DNA of 64,000 bases. Source: Clostridiaceae bacterium (GTDB taxonomy: Bacteria > Bacillota > Clostridia > Saccharofermentanales > DTU023). The DNA is taken from assembly GCA_012518795.1 (NCBI GenBank), contig JAAYRL010000024.1:1-64000 (forward strand), in the 5' to 3' direction. Within the stretch, counting starts at the first letter, position 1; every line of letters begins with the position of its first letter. Below, one piece after another: positions 1 to 9,495 of the stretch. A program made the position numbers and the translations under genes. The notes under the pieces were generated by a model. That model was not told the DNA's origin and searched no databases. It saw only the letters and a list, made by a program, of their open reading frames with translations.

Positions 1-942
1 ATGACAATTAAAATCGGTTTAGTTTCTCAACAATTTAAATTGTTGGATAAAATATCGATAGAGACAAGAGCGGATTCGGAAACTCCGGATCAAATAACAC
101 AACGCATGATGTTATCTTGCGAAAATTTGTTGGCTAAAAACAACATGGCTTTTCCGGATGTTTTGGCTATCGGCTTGGGAGCTCCCGGCACAATTTTAAA
201 TAAGAGTGGAATGTATACTTTTGCCGGCAATTTACCTTTTAGAGATTATCCGTTAAGAGAAAAAATGCGAAAATTTTATTCCGGTCAGATTTACTTGGGT
301 AATGATGCCAATGTAGCTGCATTGGGTGAGAGCAGAATCGGTGCCGGGCAAGGTACTGCAAATACCGTAATGATTACATTAGGTACCGGAGTTGGTGCGG
401 GTGTTATTATTAACAATCGTGTATATAGCGGCTTTAATGAGGCAGGTGTTGAATTTGGTCATATTGTGATCGAGGTCGACGGTGAGTATTGCACATGCGG
501 TCGCAACGGTTGTTGGGAAGCCTATGTTTCAGCAATTGGGTTAATCAGACAAACCAAAGCGGCAATTGCGGACAATAAGGATTCAATATTAGCACAGGTT
601 GCTGAAGAACAGGGAGAAGTAAACGGTAAAACTGTTTTTTTAGCTGTTGATCGAAATTGTCCGGTGGCAGACCGGGTATTTGCCAAGTATGCTTATTATC
701 TACAAGTTGGAATGGCAAATTTAATTAATGCTTTTATGCCTGAAATTATAATTTTAGGTGGTGGAATCAGCTACGAAGGTGACCGTTTAATCAATTCCTT
801 CAAGCAAGGTGCATTGGATGAGGCAATGCTTTTCGGCGTACCGATGCCTACTTTTAAAACAGCAGTTTTAGGTAATGCTGCAGGTATGCTCGGTGCAGCC
901 GTGTTTGCTTATGACTGTCTGGCCGACGGTTTAGCATATTAG
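1..942 (+). CDS. ROK-family sugar kinase, probable glucokinase (5' truncated by window edge)
   Basis: This ROK-fold kinase probably phosphorylates glucose or a related hexose with ATP in the cytoplasm. The ROK signature is clear: EFGH near residue 151 is followed by the zinc-binding CTCGRNGCWE at 164-173. The sugar-binding/catalytic NDAN lies at 101-104 and a GTGVGAG nucleotide loop near 128. The first codons (TIKIGLV) correspond to the inside of the family's N-terminal GGTxIKxGLVD phosphate loop. The ATG at base 1 is therefore an internal methionine and the true start lies upstream of the window. It sits 10 bp before truA. The substrate is inferred, since ROK proteins also include repressors and other hexose kinases, but no HTH domain is visible here. 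Confidence 0.85.
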   Translation: MTIKIGLVSQQFKLLDKISIETRADSETPDQITQRMMLSCENLLAKNNMAFPDVLAIGLGAPGTILNKSGMYTFAGNLPFRDYPLREKMRKFYSGQIYLGNDANVAALGESRIGAGQGTANTVMITLGTGVGAGVIINNRVYSGFNEAGVEFGHIVIEVDGEYCTCGRNGCWEAYVSAIGLIRQTKAAIADNKDSILAQVAEEQGEVNGKTVFLAVDRNCPVADRVFAKYAYYLQVGMANLINAFMPEIIILGGGISYEGDRLINSFKQGALDEAMLFGVPMPTFKTAVLGNAAGMLGAAVFAYDCLADGLAY

Positions 943-952
943 TTAGATTTTA

Positions 953-1741
953 ATGGACAGAAATATAGCACTTAAAATATCATATGACGGTTCATGTTTT
1001 CACGGTTGGCAATTTCAAAAAAATGCTTATACTGTTCAGCAAGCTATTCAGGACAGTTGGATTAAATTAAGTGGAGAAAAAATTAATATCGTAGGTTCAA
1101 GTCGAACTGATTCAGGAGTACATGCAACAGGTTTAGTAGCAAATTTTAAAACTTCAGTCAAAATACCGACTGATCGTATTCATCTGGCTTTTAATACGGT
1201 GTTACCTGAAGGTGTTAGTATCAAGGCAGCAAAAGAAGTCACTCCGGACTTTAATGCGCGTTTTGATGCACTGGGTAAACACTATTCATATTATTATTAT
1301 CATAGTGCAGCAAGACCTGCAATATTACGAAATTTTACTGCTCATATAACCGGAGCTGTCGATTTGCAAAAAATGCAGGAAGCCTGTGCCTTGTTTATAG
1401 GAGAGAAAGATTTTGCGGCACTTGCTGATCAAGGGACACCGGTTAAGACAAGTATCAGAGAAATTCTTCGATTACAAATTTCGGAATATACTGATAATAT
1501 TATATGTTTAGATATTGTCGGTACCGGATTTTTATATCATATGATCAGAATTTTGGCAGGTACCCTATTTTATATAGGAAATGGTAAAATAGACAGTAAA
1601 GATATTCCCCGATATCTTGCAAGCAAAGATCGAACGCTGATGGGTAAAACAATGCCTGCACAAGGTCTGTTTTTAAAGAAGGTTTATTATCAGCGAGTAT
1701 TATTCGGACAAGACGGATTGACCGATTTTTACAAAAGTTAA
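953..1741 (+). CDS. truA: tRNA pseudouridine(38-40) synthase TruA
   Basis: TruA isomerises uridines 38-40 in the tRNA anticodon stem to pseudouridine. The hallmark SSRTDSGVHATG is present with the catalytic aspartate at residue 53. The second family motif GTGFLYHMIRILAGTL lies near residue 189. At 262 aa it has the usual bacterial length. It follows the ROK kinase by 10 bp with no clear Shine-Dalgarno, which suggests translational coupling. It precedes pncB by 27 bp, so ROK-truA-pncB probably share a transcript. Confidence 0.95.
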   Translation: MDRNIALKISYDGSCFHGWQFQKNAYTVQQAIQDSWIKLSGEKINIVGSSRTDSGVHATGLVANFKTSVKIPTDRIHLAFNTVLPEGVSIKAAKEVTPDFNARFDALGKHYSYYYYHSAARPAILRNFTAHITGAVDLQKMQEACALFIGEKDFAALADQGTPVKTSIREILRLQISEYTDNIICLDIVGTGFLYHMIRILAGTLFYIGNGKIDSKDIPRYLASKDRTLMGKTMPAQGLFLKKVYYQRVLFGQDGLTDFYKS

Positions 1742-1768
1742 TAGATTAACATGATGTGAGGTAGACAA

Positions 1769-3223
1769 ATGATGAATCACAATTGGAATTTACGTACAAA
1801 TATGACCATGCTGACGGATTACTATGAATTAACGATGATGAATGGCTATTTGCAAAACGGATTGCGAGACAGCATCGCCTGTTTCGATCTTTTTTTTCGC
1901 AATGTTCCTGAATCAGGTGGTTATGCAATCATGGCCGGTGTTCAACAAATGATCGATTATTTGCAAGATTTGAAATTTGAAGCGGAAGATATTGAGTATC
2001 TGAAAGATCTAAATACATTTAATCAAGATTTTTTAGATTATCTGACGAATTTTGAATTTGTTTGTGATGTATGGGCAATTCCTGAAGGTACTCCTATTTT
2101 CCCGGGCGAACCGATTGTTAAAGTAATAGGTCCTCTGATGCAAGCTCAAATGATCGAAACGATGCTTCTGGTAACAATTAATCATCAAAGTCTGATTGCG
2201 ACCAAATCATCACGGATTGTCCGCTCAGCTAAGAATCGTCCGATAATGGAATTCGGTGCCAGAAGAGCACAGGGATATGATGCGTCGGTTTTGGGTGCCA
2301 GAGCTGCATATATTGCCGGGGTTGCAGGAACTTCATGTACGATAGCCGCTCAACAATTTGATATTCCTGCATTAGGTACGATGGCTCATAGCTGGGTTCA
2401 ATCTTTTCCAACTGAATATGATGCTTTTGTAGCTTACGCCAGAACATACCCCGATAATACACAATTTCTGGTCGATACTTATAACACTTTGCATTCAGGT
2501 GTTCCGAATGCGATTAAAGTAGCGCATGATATTCTTAAGCCGATGGGGAAAAGATTAAAAGCGATTCGGATTGATTCCGGTGACTTGACTTATTTGACTA
2601 TCAAAGCACGTGAGATGTTAGATGCAGCCGGACTTGTCGATTGTCAAATTACCGTCAGTAATGCAATGGATGAATATCTAATTCGCGAACTTTTATCGCA
2701 AGGTGCGAAAATTGACAGTTTTGGTGTTGGTGAACGTTTGATCACGTCCAGAGCAGAACCGGTATTTGGCGGTGTCTATAAAATGTCGGCTATTGAGGTT
2801 AACGGTGAAATTATACCGCGTATGAAAATTTCAGATAATACGGAAAAAATTACCAATCCGGGTTCGAAAGAACTTTGGCGTTTTTACGATCGAGATACCG
2901 GATTTGCCTTGGCTGATTTGATAACTTTGGAAGATGAAACGATTGATGATACACAAGATTTGGAAATTTTTGATCCGCATCATACTTGGAAACGTAAAAC
3001 CCTGACTAATTTCAGAGCGGAAAAATTGTTAAAACCTGTATTTGTTAAAGGACAGCCGGTTTATCCCAACATTCCTTTAAGAGAGATACGAGAATATTGT
3101 ACAGATCAAATGAATCGTCTTTGGGATTCGATCAAACGTTTTGAAAATCCGCAAACCTATTATGTCGATCTGTCGCAAAAATTATGGGATTTGAGGCATT
3201 CTTTCTTGGCAAATCACACTTAA
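1769..3223 (+). CDS. pncB: Nicotinate phosphoribosyltransferase
   Basis: It converts nicotinate and PRPP to nicotinate mononucleotide, the entry step of the Preiss-Handler NAD salvage route. The N-terminal MLTDYYELTMMNGY, the central EFGARRAQGYDAS with its active-site region, and KIDSFGVGERL near residue 317 are typical of the NAPRTase family. The 484-aa length also fits. The ATG at 1769 follows GTGAGGT with good spacing. No nicotinamidase or NAD synthetase lies in the window. Confidence 0.93.
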   Translation: MMNHNWNLRTNMTMLTDYYELTMMNGYLQNGLRDSIACFDLFFRNVPESGGYAIMAGVQQMIDYLQDLKFEAEDIEYLKDLNTFNQDFLDYLTNFEFVCDVWAIPEGTPIFPGEPIVKVIGPLMQAQMIETMLLVTINHQSLIATKSSRIVRSAKNRPIMEFGARRAQGYDASVLGARAAYIAGVAGTSCTIAAQQFDIPALGTMAHSWVQSFPTEYDAFVAYARTYPDNTQFLVDTYNTLHSGVPNAIKVAHDILKPMGKRLKAIRIDSGDLTYLTIKAREMLDAAGLVDCQITVSNAMDEYLIRELLSQGAKIDSFGVGERLITSRAEPVFGGVYKMSAIEVNGEIIPRMKISDNTEKITNPGSKELWRFYDRDTGFALADLITLEDETIDDTQDLEIFDPHHTWKRKTLTNFRAEKLLKPVFVKGQPVYPNIPLREIREYCTDQMNRLWDSIKRFENPQTYYVDLSQKLWDLRHSFLANHT

Positions 3224-3251
3224 TTCAGACTAAGTAAATTAGGAGGACTTG

Positions 3252-5486
3252 TTGCAAGCAAATTATCGACCTAAATCAAAAATCAGATCTAGAATTGTCA
3301 GCATTATTGTAATCCTAGTTTTGCTGGCTTCTATTATCTATTTGTTTTTTGGTAATCCTGCCAGATTAGATTCTGTAACTTTAGGTGCGGTTGAATATCA
3401 GGATTTTTCCAGATCTTTTTTTATCAATGCTCAATTAGAACCTGTGCATGAACAAATTGTAGAATTACCTGCCCAAGCCAAGATTAAAGAATTGTATGTT
3501 GCTGAAGGCGATCAGGTGGCTGAAGGAGACAAATTATTATTAATAGATACTAAAGTTTGGTCAGACGAAAGATCTGAACTGGAAAAAGAATTAGAAAATT
3601 TAGAGGAATCTCTTGAAGAACAATCTGATTTATCAGATTTAATGAATCAGGCGGATCTTTTATCTGCTGCCAATTTACAAAGTAATTTATTAAATGCTCT
3701 GCCTTACAGTTTTCAGATGCCGGATTATTCAAGTTTGGCAGGACTGGCTTTGTCTGATATTTTTGCGAATCAGACAAATTATAAGGAGTTATTAACTTTT
3801 CTTGATCAAGCAGTCTATTTAACTGAACAGGCACATATTTTTATCGAACAAATCAGTCAAATGTTAGATTTGGTTGCTAATTTTGAGCCAACTCAAGAAT
3901 TGGCTGATTTGCTTGATATCATGAAAGACCAATTGGAATTTTGGCATAAATTGCAAGCTTCTGTTATGGAGTTTATGCAAGAGCTCGTAGAGAAATTTTC
4001 CGACTCAGATTTGTATCCTGAATTAAAGGCATTAATCGCTGATTTGCTTATTGATGCAGATTCCAATCAAACGACAATTAATAATTTAATTTCTCGAATT
4101 GATGAATTCTTAAAAGAAATTGAAGATCTTGTACCAACGCTACCAAGTGTACCAACACTGCCAAGCGAATCAACGCTACCAAGTGTACCGACGCTACCAA
4201 GTGTGCCGACATTGCCAAGTATTGCAATACCAAGTATACCTATACCAAGTGTGCCAACGCTACCAAGTGAAACCGGTACTGCAGAGCCTTCAGGCACTGA
4301 AACTAATCCTACTCAATCTGATGACAACAATACTATTTCAACCACTACAGACATGTTAAATCCTGCAGGTAATTCTAATACCGCGCAGGATTCTGCCGAT
4401 CCTCCGGATAATAAATCAGGCACGACTCCGAATCCTGAAATACCAGAAATACAAGAAACATCAAAAACGTCAGAAAATACGGAAACATCGGAAACGCCGG
4501 AATCATCGGAATTACCGGATCCCGGTGCAAATAATTTAAATTCTATTCAATACTATCTACAGCAATATAAAATCGACACTAAATGTTCTAACAAAAAAAT
4601 AGGAATAATTGGCGAATTACAATTCACCAATCTTGTTCCTGTATTATCGAAGATTTTTATTAAAGCACACTTGCCTGTTATGCAATCGCTGATTCAACTT
4701 ATGACTAATTTTACGATGCCGAATATTGATCAAAATCTACAAAATATTTTGTTGCAAAGCAGTATGCAACAGGGATTGACTGTTAGCGTTCAATTGGAAC
4801 AAAGAATTTCAGAACTTGATCAATTAATAACCAGGTATTCTGAACCGATTACAGCTGATTTTGCCGGCTTAATAGCTGAACTCAATGTGGAACAGGATCA
4901 AACTACTGATCAAGCGATGATTGCCTTGAAAAACTTTTCTGAAAATGAATTGATTGCAGTTTATCAAGCTAATAAAAGAGATGCAATGGCGATTGAAGTA
5001 GGTCAAAAAGTCATTTATGATTATGAAGATTTGGAGTTGACCGGTGAAGTTATCTATAAGAGTCCGGTAGCAAAAAGTCAAAGTAAAATTATGTCTGATA
5101 GTTTGGATGGAATGTCTTTGCAGATGTTCAACAATACGTCCGGTACGGATAGCATTTTAGGTAATACAAATAGTGTATTAATTAAAATGAATATCAAAGG
5201 TGAAGACTTGAATGAAGTAATTATCGGTTTTGATATCGATTGTGAAATTATTGTTGAAGAAGTGAGCCAAGTGCTGAGTATACCTGCGGAAGCACTTTTA
5301 ATAGATGATGAACAAACCTGTGTCTATACTGTTGAAGCAGAACATTTGGTAAAAAAACCGATTGAAATCGGATTACAGGGAGCGGAATATATTGAGGTTG
5401 TATCAGGCTTAACAGAAGATGATTTAGTAGTTCTCAATCCGCGAGCTCAATTTGAAGAGGGACAGAAGGTCAAGGTTAATGAATGA
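3252..5486 (+). CDS. MacA-like periplasmic-adaptor/membrane fusion protein with Pro/Thr/Ser-rich insert
   Basis: This is an adaptor subunit for the ABC export system encoded directly downstream. After an N-terminal membrane anchor (residues 10-30) comes a lipoyl-like half (EQIVELPAQAKIKELYVAEGDQVAEGDKLLLID) and a long helical region. The C-terminal beta-barrel and membrane-proximal parts include SIPAEALLID and VVSGLTEDDLVVLNPRAQFEEGQKV. Usual family members are about 350-450 aa; this one is about 744 aa. The extra length includes about 50 residues of PTLPSV-type hexapeptide repeats (roughly residues 294-343) followed by a Ser/Thr/Glu/Pro-rich stretch. AGGAGG at 3241-3246 fits the TTG at 3252 better than the TTG at 3249. 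Its stop overlaps the ATPase gene. Confidence 0.85.
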   Translation: MQANYRPKSKIRSRIVSIIVILVLLASIIYLFFGNPARLDSVTLGAVEYQDFSRSFFINAQLEPVHEQIVELPAQAKIKELYVAEGDQVAEGDKLLLIDTKVWSDERSELEKELENLEESLEEQSDLSDLMNQADLLSAANLQSNLLNALPYSFQMPDYSSLAGLALSDIFANQTNYKELLTFLDQAVYLTEQAHIFIEQISQMLDLVANFEPTQELADLLDIMKDQLEFWHKLQASVMEFMQELVEKFSDSDLYPELKALIADLLIDADSNQTTINNLISRIDEFLKEIEDLVPTLPSVPTLPSESTLPSVPTLPSVPTLPSIAIPSIPIPSVPTLPSETGTAEPSGTETNPTQSDDNNTISTTTDMLNPAGNSNTAQDSADPPDNKSGTTPNPEIPEIQETSKTSENTETSETPESSELPDPGANNLNSIQYYLQQYKIDTKCSNKKIGIIGELQFTNLVPVLSKIFIKAHLPVMQSLIQLMTNFTMPNIDQNLQNILLQSSMQQGLTVSVQLEQRISELDQLITRYSEPITADFAGLIAELNVEQDQTTDQAMIALKNFSENELIAVYQANKRDAMAIEVGQKVIYDYEDLELTGEVIYKSPVAKSQSKIMSDSLDGMSLQMFNNTSGTDSILGNTNSVLIKMNIKGEDLNEVIIGFDIDCEIIVEEVSQVLSIPAEALLIDDEQTCVYTVEAEHLVKKPIEIGLQGAEYIEVVSGLTEDDLVVLNPRAQFEEGQKVKVNE

Positions 5487-6153
5487 TGTTTTAATCGAAA
5501 TGCACAATATTAACAAAACATACTGTACCGGAGAAGTTGAGTTTAAGGCATTGCATGATGTTGACCTGAGGGTAGAGCAGGGAGAGATGTTGGCCATAAT
5601 GGGTCCTTCAGGATCCGGTAAGTCAACATTAATGCATATTATGGGGCTGTTAGACAGTTTTGATTCCGGTTCATATATTTTTCTTGATCAGGATATTAAG
5701 CGTCTTAACTCAAATCAAGCAGCATATTTTCGCAATCAGAATATCGGATTTGTCTTTCAATCATTTAATCTTTTACCACGCTTAAATATTTTGGATAATG
5801 TGGCGTTGCCGTTAATTTATGCAGGTGAAAAGCGTTCTGTGCGTTTTGAAAAAGCTTATCATGTCTTGGAACAAGTTGGTCTGGCTGATTGGCGAGATCA
5901 TCGACCAAGTGAAATATCAGGCGGTCAAAAACAACGTGTTGCAATTGCCAGAGCTTTGGTATGTGAACCGATTTTATTACTAGCTGATGAGCCTACCGGA
6001 AATTTGGACAGTCAAGCTACTAAAGAAATTATGGAACTATTTCAAACCTTGAATCAACAAAATATGACTGTTGTAATAATTACACATGAAAAAGAAGTTG
6101 CAAAATATGTGAATCGAATAATCAAAATTATTGACGGGAGAGTGAAGTCATGA
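5479..6153 (+). CDS. MacB/LolD-type ABC transporter ATP-binding protein
   Basis: This ATPase powers the adjacent FtsX-like permease. Walker A GPSGSGKST, signature ISGGQKQRVAIARAL, Walker B LLLADEPTGNLD and the switch histidine in ITHE are all intact. The GNLDSQ tail of Walker B and the 224-aa size match the MacB/LolD/YknY branch. The ORF track begins at 5452, but the family N-terminus (VLIEMHNINKTY) fits the ATG at 5479. That start overlaps the adaptor gene by 8 bp, which indicates coupled translation. It overlaps the permease gene by 4 bp (ATGA). Confidence 0.92.
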   Translation: MNDVLIEMHNINKTYCTGEVEFKALHDVDLRVEQGEMLAIMGPSGSGKSTLMHIMGLLDSFDSGSYIFLDQDIKRLNSNQAAYFRNQNIGFVFQSFNLLPRLNILDNVALPLIYAGEKRSVRFEKAYHVLEQVGLADWRDHRPSEISGGQKQRVAIARALVCEPILLLADEPTGNLDSQATKEIMELFQTLNQQNMTVVIITHEKEVAKYVNRIIKIIDGRVKS

Positions 6154-7382
6154 TTTTTGAAAGTATTAAGATGGCTTTTTTCTCCCTGAAAAGTAATAAA
6201 ATTCGCTCGATTCTGACTATGATTGGTATTACTGTTGGAGTTGCAGCTGTTATTACAATAGTGTCTATGGGCAGTGGAGTTCAGGAGTTGATTTTGGGTG
6301 AGTTTGAACAATTAGGTGCTTCAAGTTCAACAATTTCGCTCAATTTTAATAAAGCCACTGACTCCGATCGAATTAATCAGGAAGATATTTCTGCTCTTCG
6401 CCTGCAGATTCAAAATCTAAAATATATTTCACGACCGGTTTATGCAATAGGTAATTATGAAGCAAAACATGAAGATCATTTAATATTTCTTATGGGCGTT
6501 GATTCAGATTTCTTAAAAATGTATTCACCGGAATTAGTAGCAGGCAGATTTTTTACACCGGTTGAATATGAAGATGGATTACCGAGTATTATTATTGATC
6601 CTATAGTGGCTAATCGGTTTTTCGGTTCAGCGGAAAGAGCAATCGGACAAGAAGTTGAAACACAAGTAGATCATCAGATTTTAAAAGGGAAAATTGTCGG
6701 AGTTATCAATTATCCGGGTGGAGATTTAATGAATTCCATGATGACGAGTGGAGGAATGATGACTGATGAAATACCTTTGTTTTTTTATACAACAGCTAAA
6801 ACAATCCAACATTACTTTCCGAACAATAATAGTGCAATGGGTATTATGTTGATGGCCAAAAGTCCGAATTTTATAGATCAGGTCAATACTCAGGCGATCA
6901 AACTGATTGAATTCCGTCACGACAATGCAGGTTTAGGTATATATAACAGTCGAAACATGGCTGATATGCTGCAACAAATTGAGAAAATTATGAATATTGT
7001 GACAATTGTTATTTCAGTGATTGCAGCAATTTCTTTAGTTGTCGGCGGTATCGGCGTAATGAATATTATGCTGGTTTCTGTGACCGAGAGATATCGGGAA
7101 ATCGGAATTCGCAAAGCAATTGGTGCTACGATGAATGATATTTTGATCCAGTTCTTAACCGAAGCGATTTTTTTGACAACGTTTGGCGGATTTTGCGGTT
7201 TAGTTGCAGGAGTTCTACTATCACGAATGGTTTCTGCAATTTTGAATTTTAGAGTTGTATTGAGTTTGCGTTGGATTGCTATCGCAATAATCTTTTCTAC
7301 TTTAACCGGTTTAATTTTCGGAATTGCTCCGGCACGCAAGGCGGCCAAACTTAGTCCGATTGATGCTTTGCGTTACGAATAA
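6150..7382 (+). CDS. MacB-like ABC transporter permease (FtsX domain)
   Basis: It is the membrane subunit of the adaptor-ATPase-permease exporter. One TM helix lies near the N-terminus (SILTMIGITVGVAAVITIVSMG). A large extracytoplasmic MacB-core domain covers roughly residues 45-270, and three C-terminal TM helices carry the FtsX motif GGIGVMNIMLVSVTERYREIGIRKAIGA. The C-terminal PARKAAKLSPIDALRYE is a typical ending. At 410 aa it is full length. Such systems in Gram-positives export peptides or antimicrobials; the substrate here cannot be read from the sequence. Confidence 0.92.
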   Translation: MIFESIKMAFFSLKSNKIRSILTMIGITVGVAAVITIVSMGSGVQELILGEFEQLGASSSTISLNFNKATDSDRINQEDISALRLQIQNLKYISRPVYAIGNYEAKHEDHLIFLMGVDSDFLKMYSPELVAGRFFTPVEYEDGLPSIIIDPIVANRFFGSAERAIGQEVETQVDHQILKGKIVGVINYPGGDLMNSMMTSGGMMTDEIPLFFYTTAKTIQHYFPNNNSAMGIMLMAKSPNFIDQVNTQAIKLIEFRHDNAGLGIYNSRNMADMLQQIEKIMNIVTIVISVIAAISLVVGGIGVMNIMLVSVTERYREIGIRKAIGATMNDILIQFLTEAIFLTTFGGFCGLVAGVLLSRMVSAILNFRVVLSLRWIAIAIIFSTLTGLIFGIAPARKAAKLSPIDALRYE

Positions 7383-7420
7383 ATGTAATCTGAAATTTAT
7401 TATGAATAAAACAGTCTATC

Positions 7421-7447
7421 AATAACATCAATAACATCAAAAACATC
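7421..7447. repeat. 9-bp tandem repeat, three copies
   Basis: AATAACATC, AATAACATC and AAAAACATC lie head to tail in the 187-bp gap between the MacB-like permease and the DJ-1 gene. There is no sign of coding. It is a small member of the short tandem repeats seen near gene ends throughout this window. Confidence 0.6.
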
Positions 7448-7485
7448 AAATTAATGTGTCATAATATTCAGTATTAGCAGATTGT

Positions 7486-7514
7486 TTTACAGAAAATCAG
7501 AATCTGACTAATAT
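7486..7514 (+). promoter_or_regulatory. Candidate sigma-A promoter for the DJ-1 family gene
   Basis: TTTACA at 7486-7491 and TAATAT at 7509-7514 are separated by 17 bp, about 55 bp before the start codon. The position and spacing fit, but the match is imperfect and an overlapping TATAAT-like hexamer leaves the exact -10 open. Confidence 0.4.
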
Positions 7515-7569
7515 ATAATAAAAGCAATCATTAAATTACGAGAAAAAGAAAACAAATAGGAGGTAAAAA

Positions 7570-8157
7570 ATGTCCAAGAAAAAAATTGCAGTATTATTTG
7601 CAGACGGATTTGAAGAAGTTGAAGCATTATCAGTTGTCGATTTTTTGCGGAGAGCAAATATTGAAACAACAATGGTTTCGATTAAAGATAGTTTAGATGT
7701 TACAGGAGCACATGAAATAGAATTAAAATGTAACGGATTATTATCAGATTTAAAAGCGAACATAGCGAAAGATTATGATGGTGTTGTTTTACCGGGTGGT
7801 CTGCCGGGAGCCGAATACTTGAGAGATTCCGAATCTGTTATTGAACTGATCAAACAAATGGCTGAAAATGATAAAATTATAGCAGCTATTTGTGCAGCTC
7901 CAATTGCTTTAGAAAGAGCCGGCTTGACGGTAGGAAATAAGGGCACTTCTTATCCCGGTTTTGATACGCAACTTTCTTATAGTGAATATAAAGAAGAAAT
8001 TGTTGTACAAGACGGTAATTTAATAACTGCCAGAGGACCTGCAACTGCAATATATTTTGCTTTGAAAATAATTGAAGTATTATGTAGTAAAGATGTCTCG
8101 GATCAAATTGCTGAAGATTTATTGGTGCCGCTGGTCGAGTCGCAGCTTGTCAATTAA
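7570..8157 (+). CDS. DJ-1/PfpI (ThiJ, YajL-like) family protein
   Basis: This is a cytosolic member of the DJ-1 superfamily. Relatives act as glyoxalases/deglycases, chaperones or redox sensors. The conserved acid ADGFEEVEAL is near residues 11-20 and the reactive cysteine is Cys108 in IIAAICAAPIAL. At 195 aa it matches the single-domain YajL/DJ-1 type. GGAGG sits just before the ATG. The CDF transporter starts 18 bp downstream, so the two are probably co-transcribed. The exact activity cannot be told from sequence alone. Confidence 0.9.
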   Translation: MSKKKIAVLFADGFEEVEALSVVDFLRRANIETTMVSIKDSLDVTGAHEIELKCNGLLSDLKANIAKDYDGVVLPGGLPGAEYLRDSESVIELIKQMAENDKIIAAICAAPIALERAGLTVGNKGTSYPGFDTQLSYSEYKEEIVVQDGNLITARGPATAIYFALKIIEVLCSKDVSDQIAEDLLVPLVESQLVN

Positions 8158-8175
8158 GTTGACAAATTAAAGATT

Positions 8176-9375
8176 ATGAAACTTAAGAACAATACATACA
8201 AAGTACAATCCACAATATCAAATGATGTGCGAACACAAATTGGTATGAAGGTAAGTATAATAGGCTTAGTAGTTAATCTGGGTCTTTTTGTATTGAAAAT
8301 TTTGGCAGGATATTTTTCGGGTAGTATTGCGATGGTTGCCGATGCGGTTAATAATTTGTCTGATTTTGCATCGGCAATTATTGTGTTAATCAGCTTTAAA
8401 ATATCCGCCAGACCGGCTGATCGTGAACATCCTTTCGGTCATGCCAGATTTGAATACATTGCTTCCGCTATTGTCGCAATGTTTATTCTGTTTTTAGGTT
8501 TCGAATTAGGAAAATCTTCAATTGAAAAAATAATTAATCCTTCCACTATTTCGGTATCGTGGTTTTTCTATGGAACATTAATTTTATCCATTCTCGTTAA
8601 AACTATACTTTATTATTATTATATGCAACAGAGTAAAATAATTGATTCCATCGTGATTAAGGCAACAGCTAAAGATTGTTTAAGTGATATTATAGTCAAT
8701 TTAGGTTTTTTAACAGGAATTTTCCTAGGGAAATTATTAGGTTTGACAATAGACGGTTATGCCGGTATCCTGATGTCTATTTTTATTCTATATTACGGTA
8801 TTTCAATTTTACGCCAAACTGCAGATCAGATCTTAGGTCAACGTCCGGATCGTCAGATCAAACAATTGATCAAACAGTTAATTTTAGAGAAGCCGGGAGT
8901 GTATGGCCTGCATGATCTGATAATACATGATTATGGTGTAGACAATTATTTTGCTACAGCCCATGTTGAAGTTGATGCGGCTCAAGATATTATGGTTAGT
9001 CATGATATTTTGGATCAAATCGAACGTGAAGTAGCAGTTAAATTTAATATTAATCTTCTATTGCATATGGATCCGATAGATTTGGACAATCCTGAACAAA
9101 ATCGTTGGGGAATTTTAGTGGAAAAATTAGTGAGTTCAATTGATTCTCATATTTCTATACATGATTTTCGACTTCAAAAAACAGATCAACTTTTACTTTT
9201 AATCTTTGATCTGAAAGTTCCGGATAATCAAACACAGTCAAATGAAGAATTGCGTGCTGAAATTGAAAGAAGTGTCCGTAAAATTGAACCGAATACGAAA
9301 TGTTTTATCACGATTGACCGCAATTACGCATCTGAAACTGTCGACTTAATTACCGGCAATGTTCAACAGTCTTAA
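8176..9375 (+). CDS. Cation diffusion facilitator family efflux protein (Mn-type metal site)
   Basis: This divalent-metal/proton antiporter probably exports metal from the cytoplasm. It has six predicted TM helices in the first 230 residues and then a CDF cytoplasmic domain. TM2 carries VADAVNNLSDF, giving an NxxxD pair at N59/D63, and TM5 carries AKDCLSD, giving DxxxD. Zinc exporters use HxxxD in these positions, so the sequence fits the Mn-transporting MntE-like branch (inference from family knowledge). DREHPFGHARFEYIAS is the conserved TM2-TM3 loop. The C-terminus is extended beyond the usual domain, giving 399 aa. Confidence 0.88.
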   Translation: MKLKNNTYKVQSTISNDVRTQIGMKVSIIGLVVNLGLFVLKILAGYFSGSIAMVADAVNNLSDFASAIIVLISFKISARPADREHPFGHARFEYIASAIVAMFILFLGFELGKSSIEKIINPSTISVSWFFYGTLILSILVKTILYYYYMQQSKIIDSIVIKATAKDCLSDIIVNLGFLTGIFLGKLLGLTIDGYAGILMSIFILYYGISILRQTADQILGQRPDRQIKQLIKQLILEKPGVYGLHDLIIHDYGVDNYFATAHVEVDAAQDIMVSHDILDQIEREVAVKFNINLLLHMDPIDLDNPEQNRWGILVEKLVSSIDSHISIHDFRLQKTDQLLLLIFDLKVPDNQTQSNEELRAEIERSVRKIEPNTKCFITIDRNYASETVDLITGNVQQS

Positions 9376-9495
9376 TGAATATCTTGTGAATAATTATCAT
9401 CCATAAAACATGCCGGTTTTGTCGTTGCACAAATGAAAACAGCTTTTTGAATCTACTCTCTGATTTAAATTGAGCTTAACGTTTGTTTCTAAAAA

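Noticed and set aside
4250-4300. LPXTG sorting signal (LPSETG) in the adaptor
   Set aside because: The spacing is one residue too long and it lies mid-protein without a following TM segment.
4067-4359. ORFs 4067..4297 (-) and 4120..4359 (+)
   Set aside because: They are alternative-frame translations of the PTLPS repeat DNA inside the adaptor gene, with repeat-driven composition and no ribosome sites.
6917-7348. 143-aa minus-strand ORF
   Set aside because: It is a shadow of the FtsX-type permease in the opposite frame.
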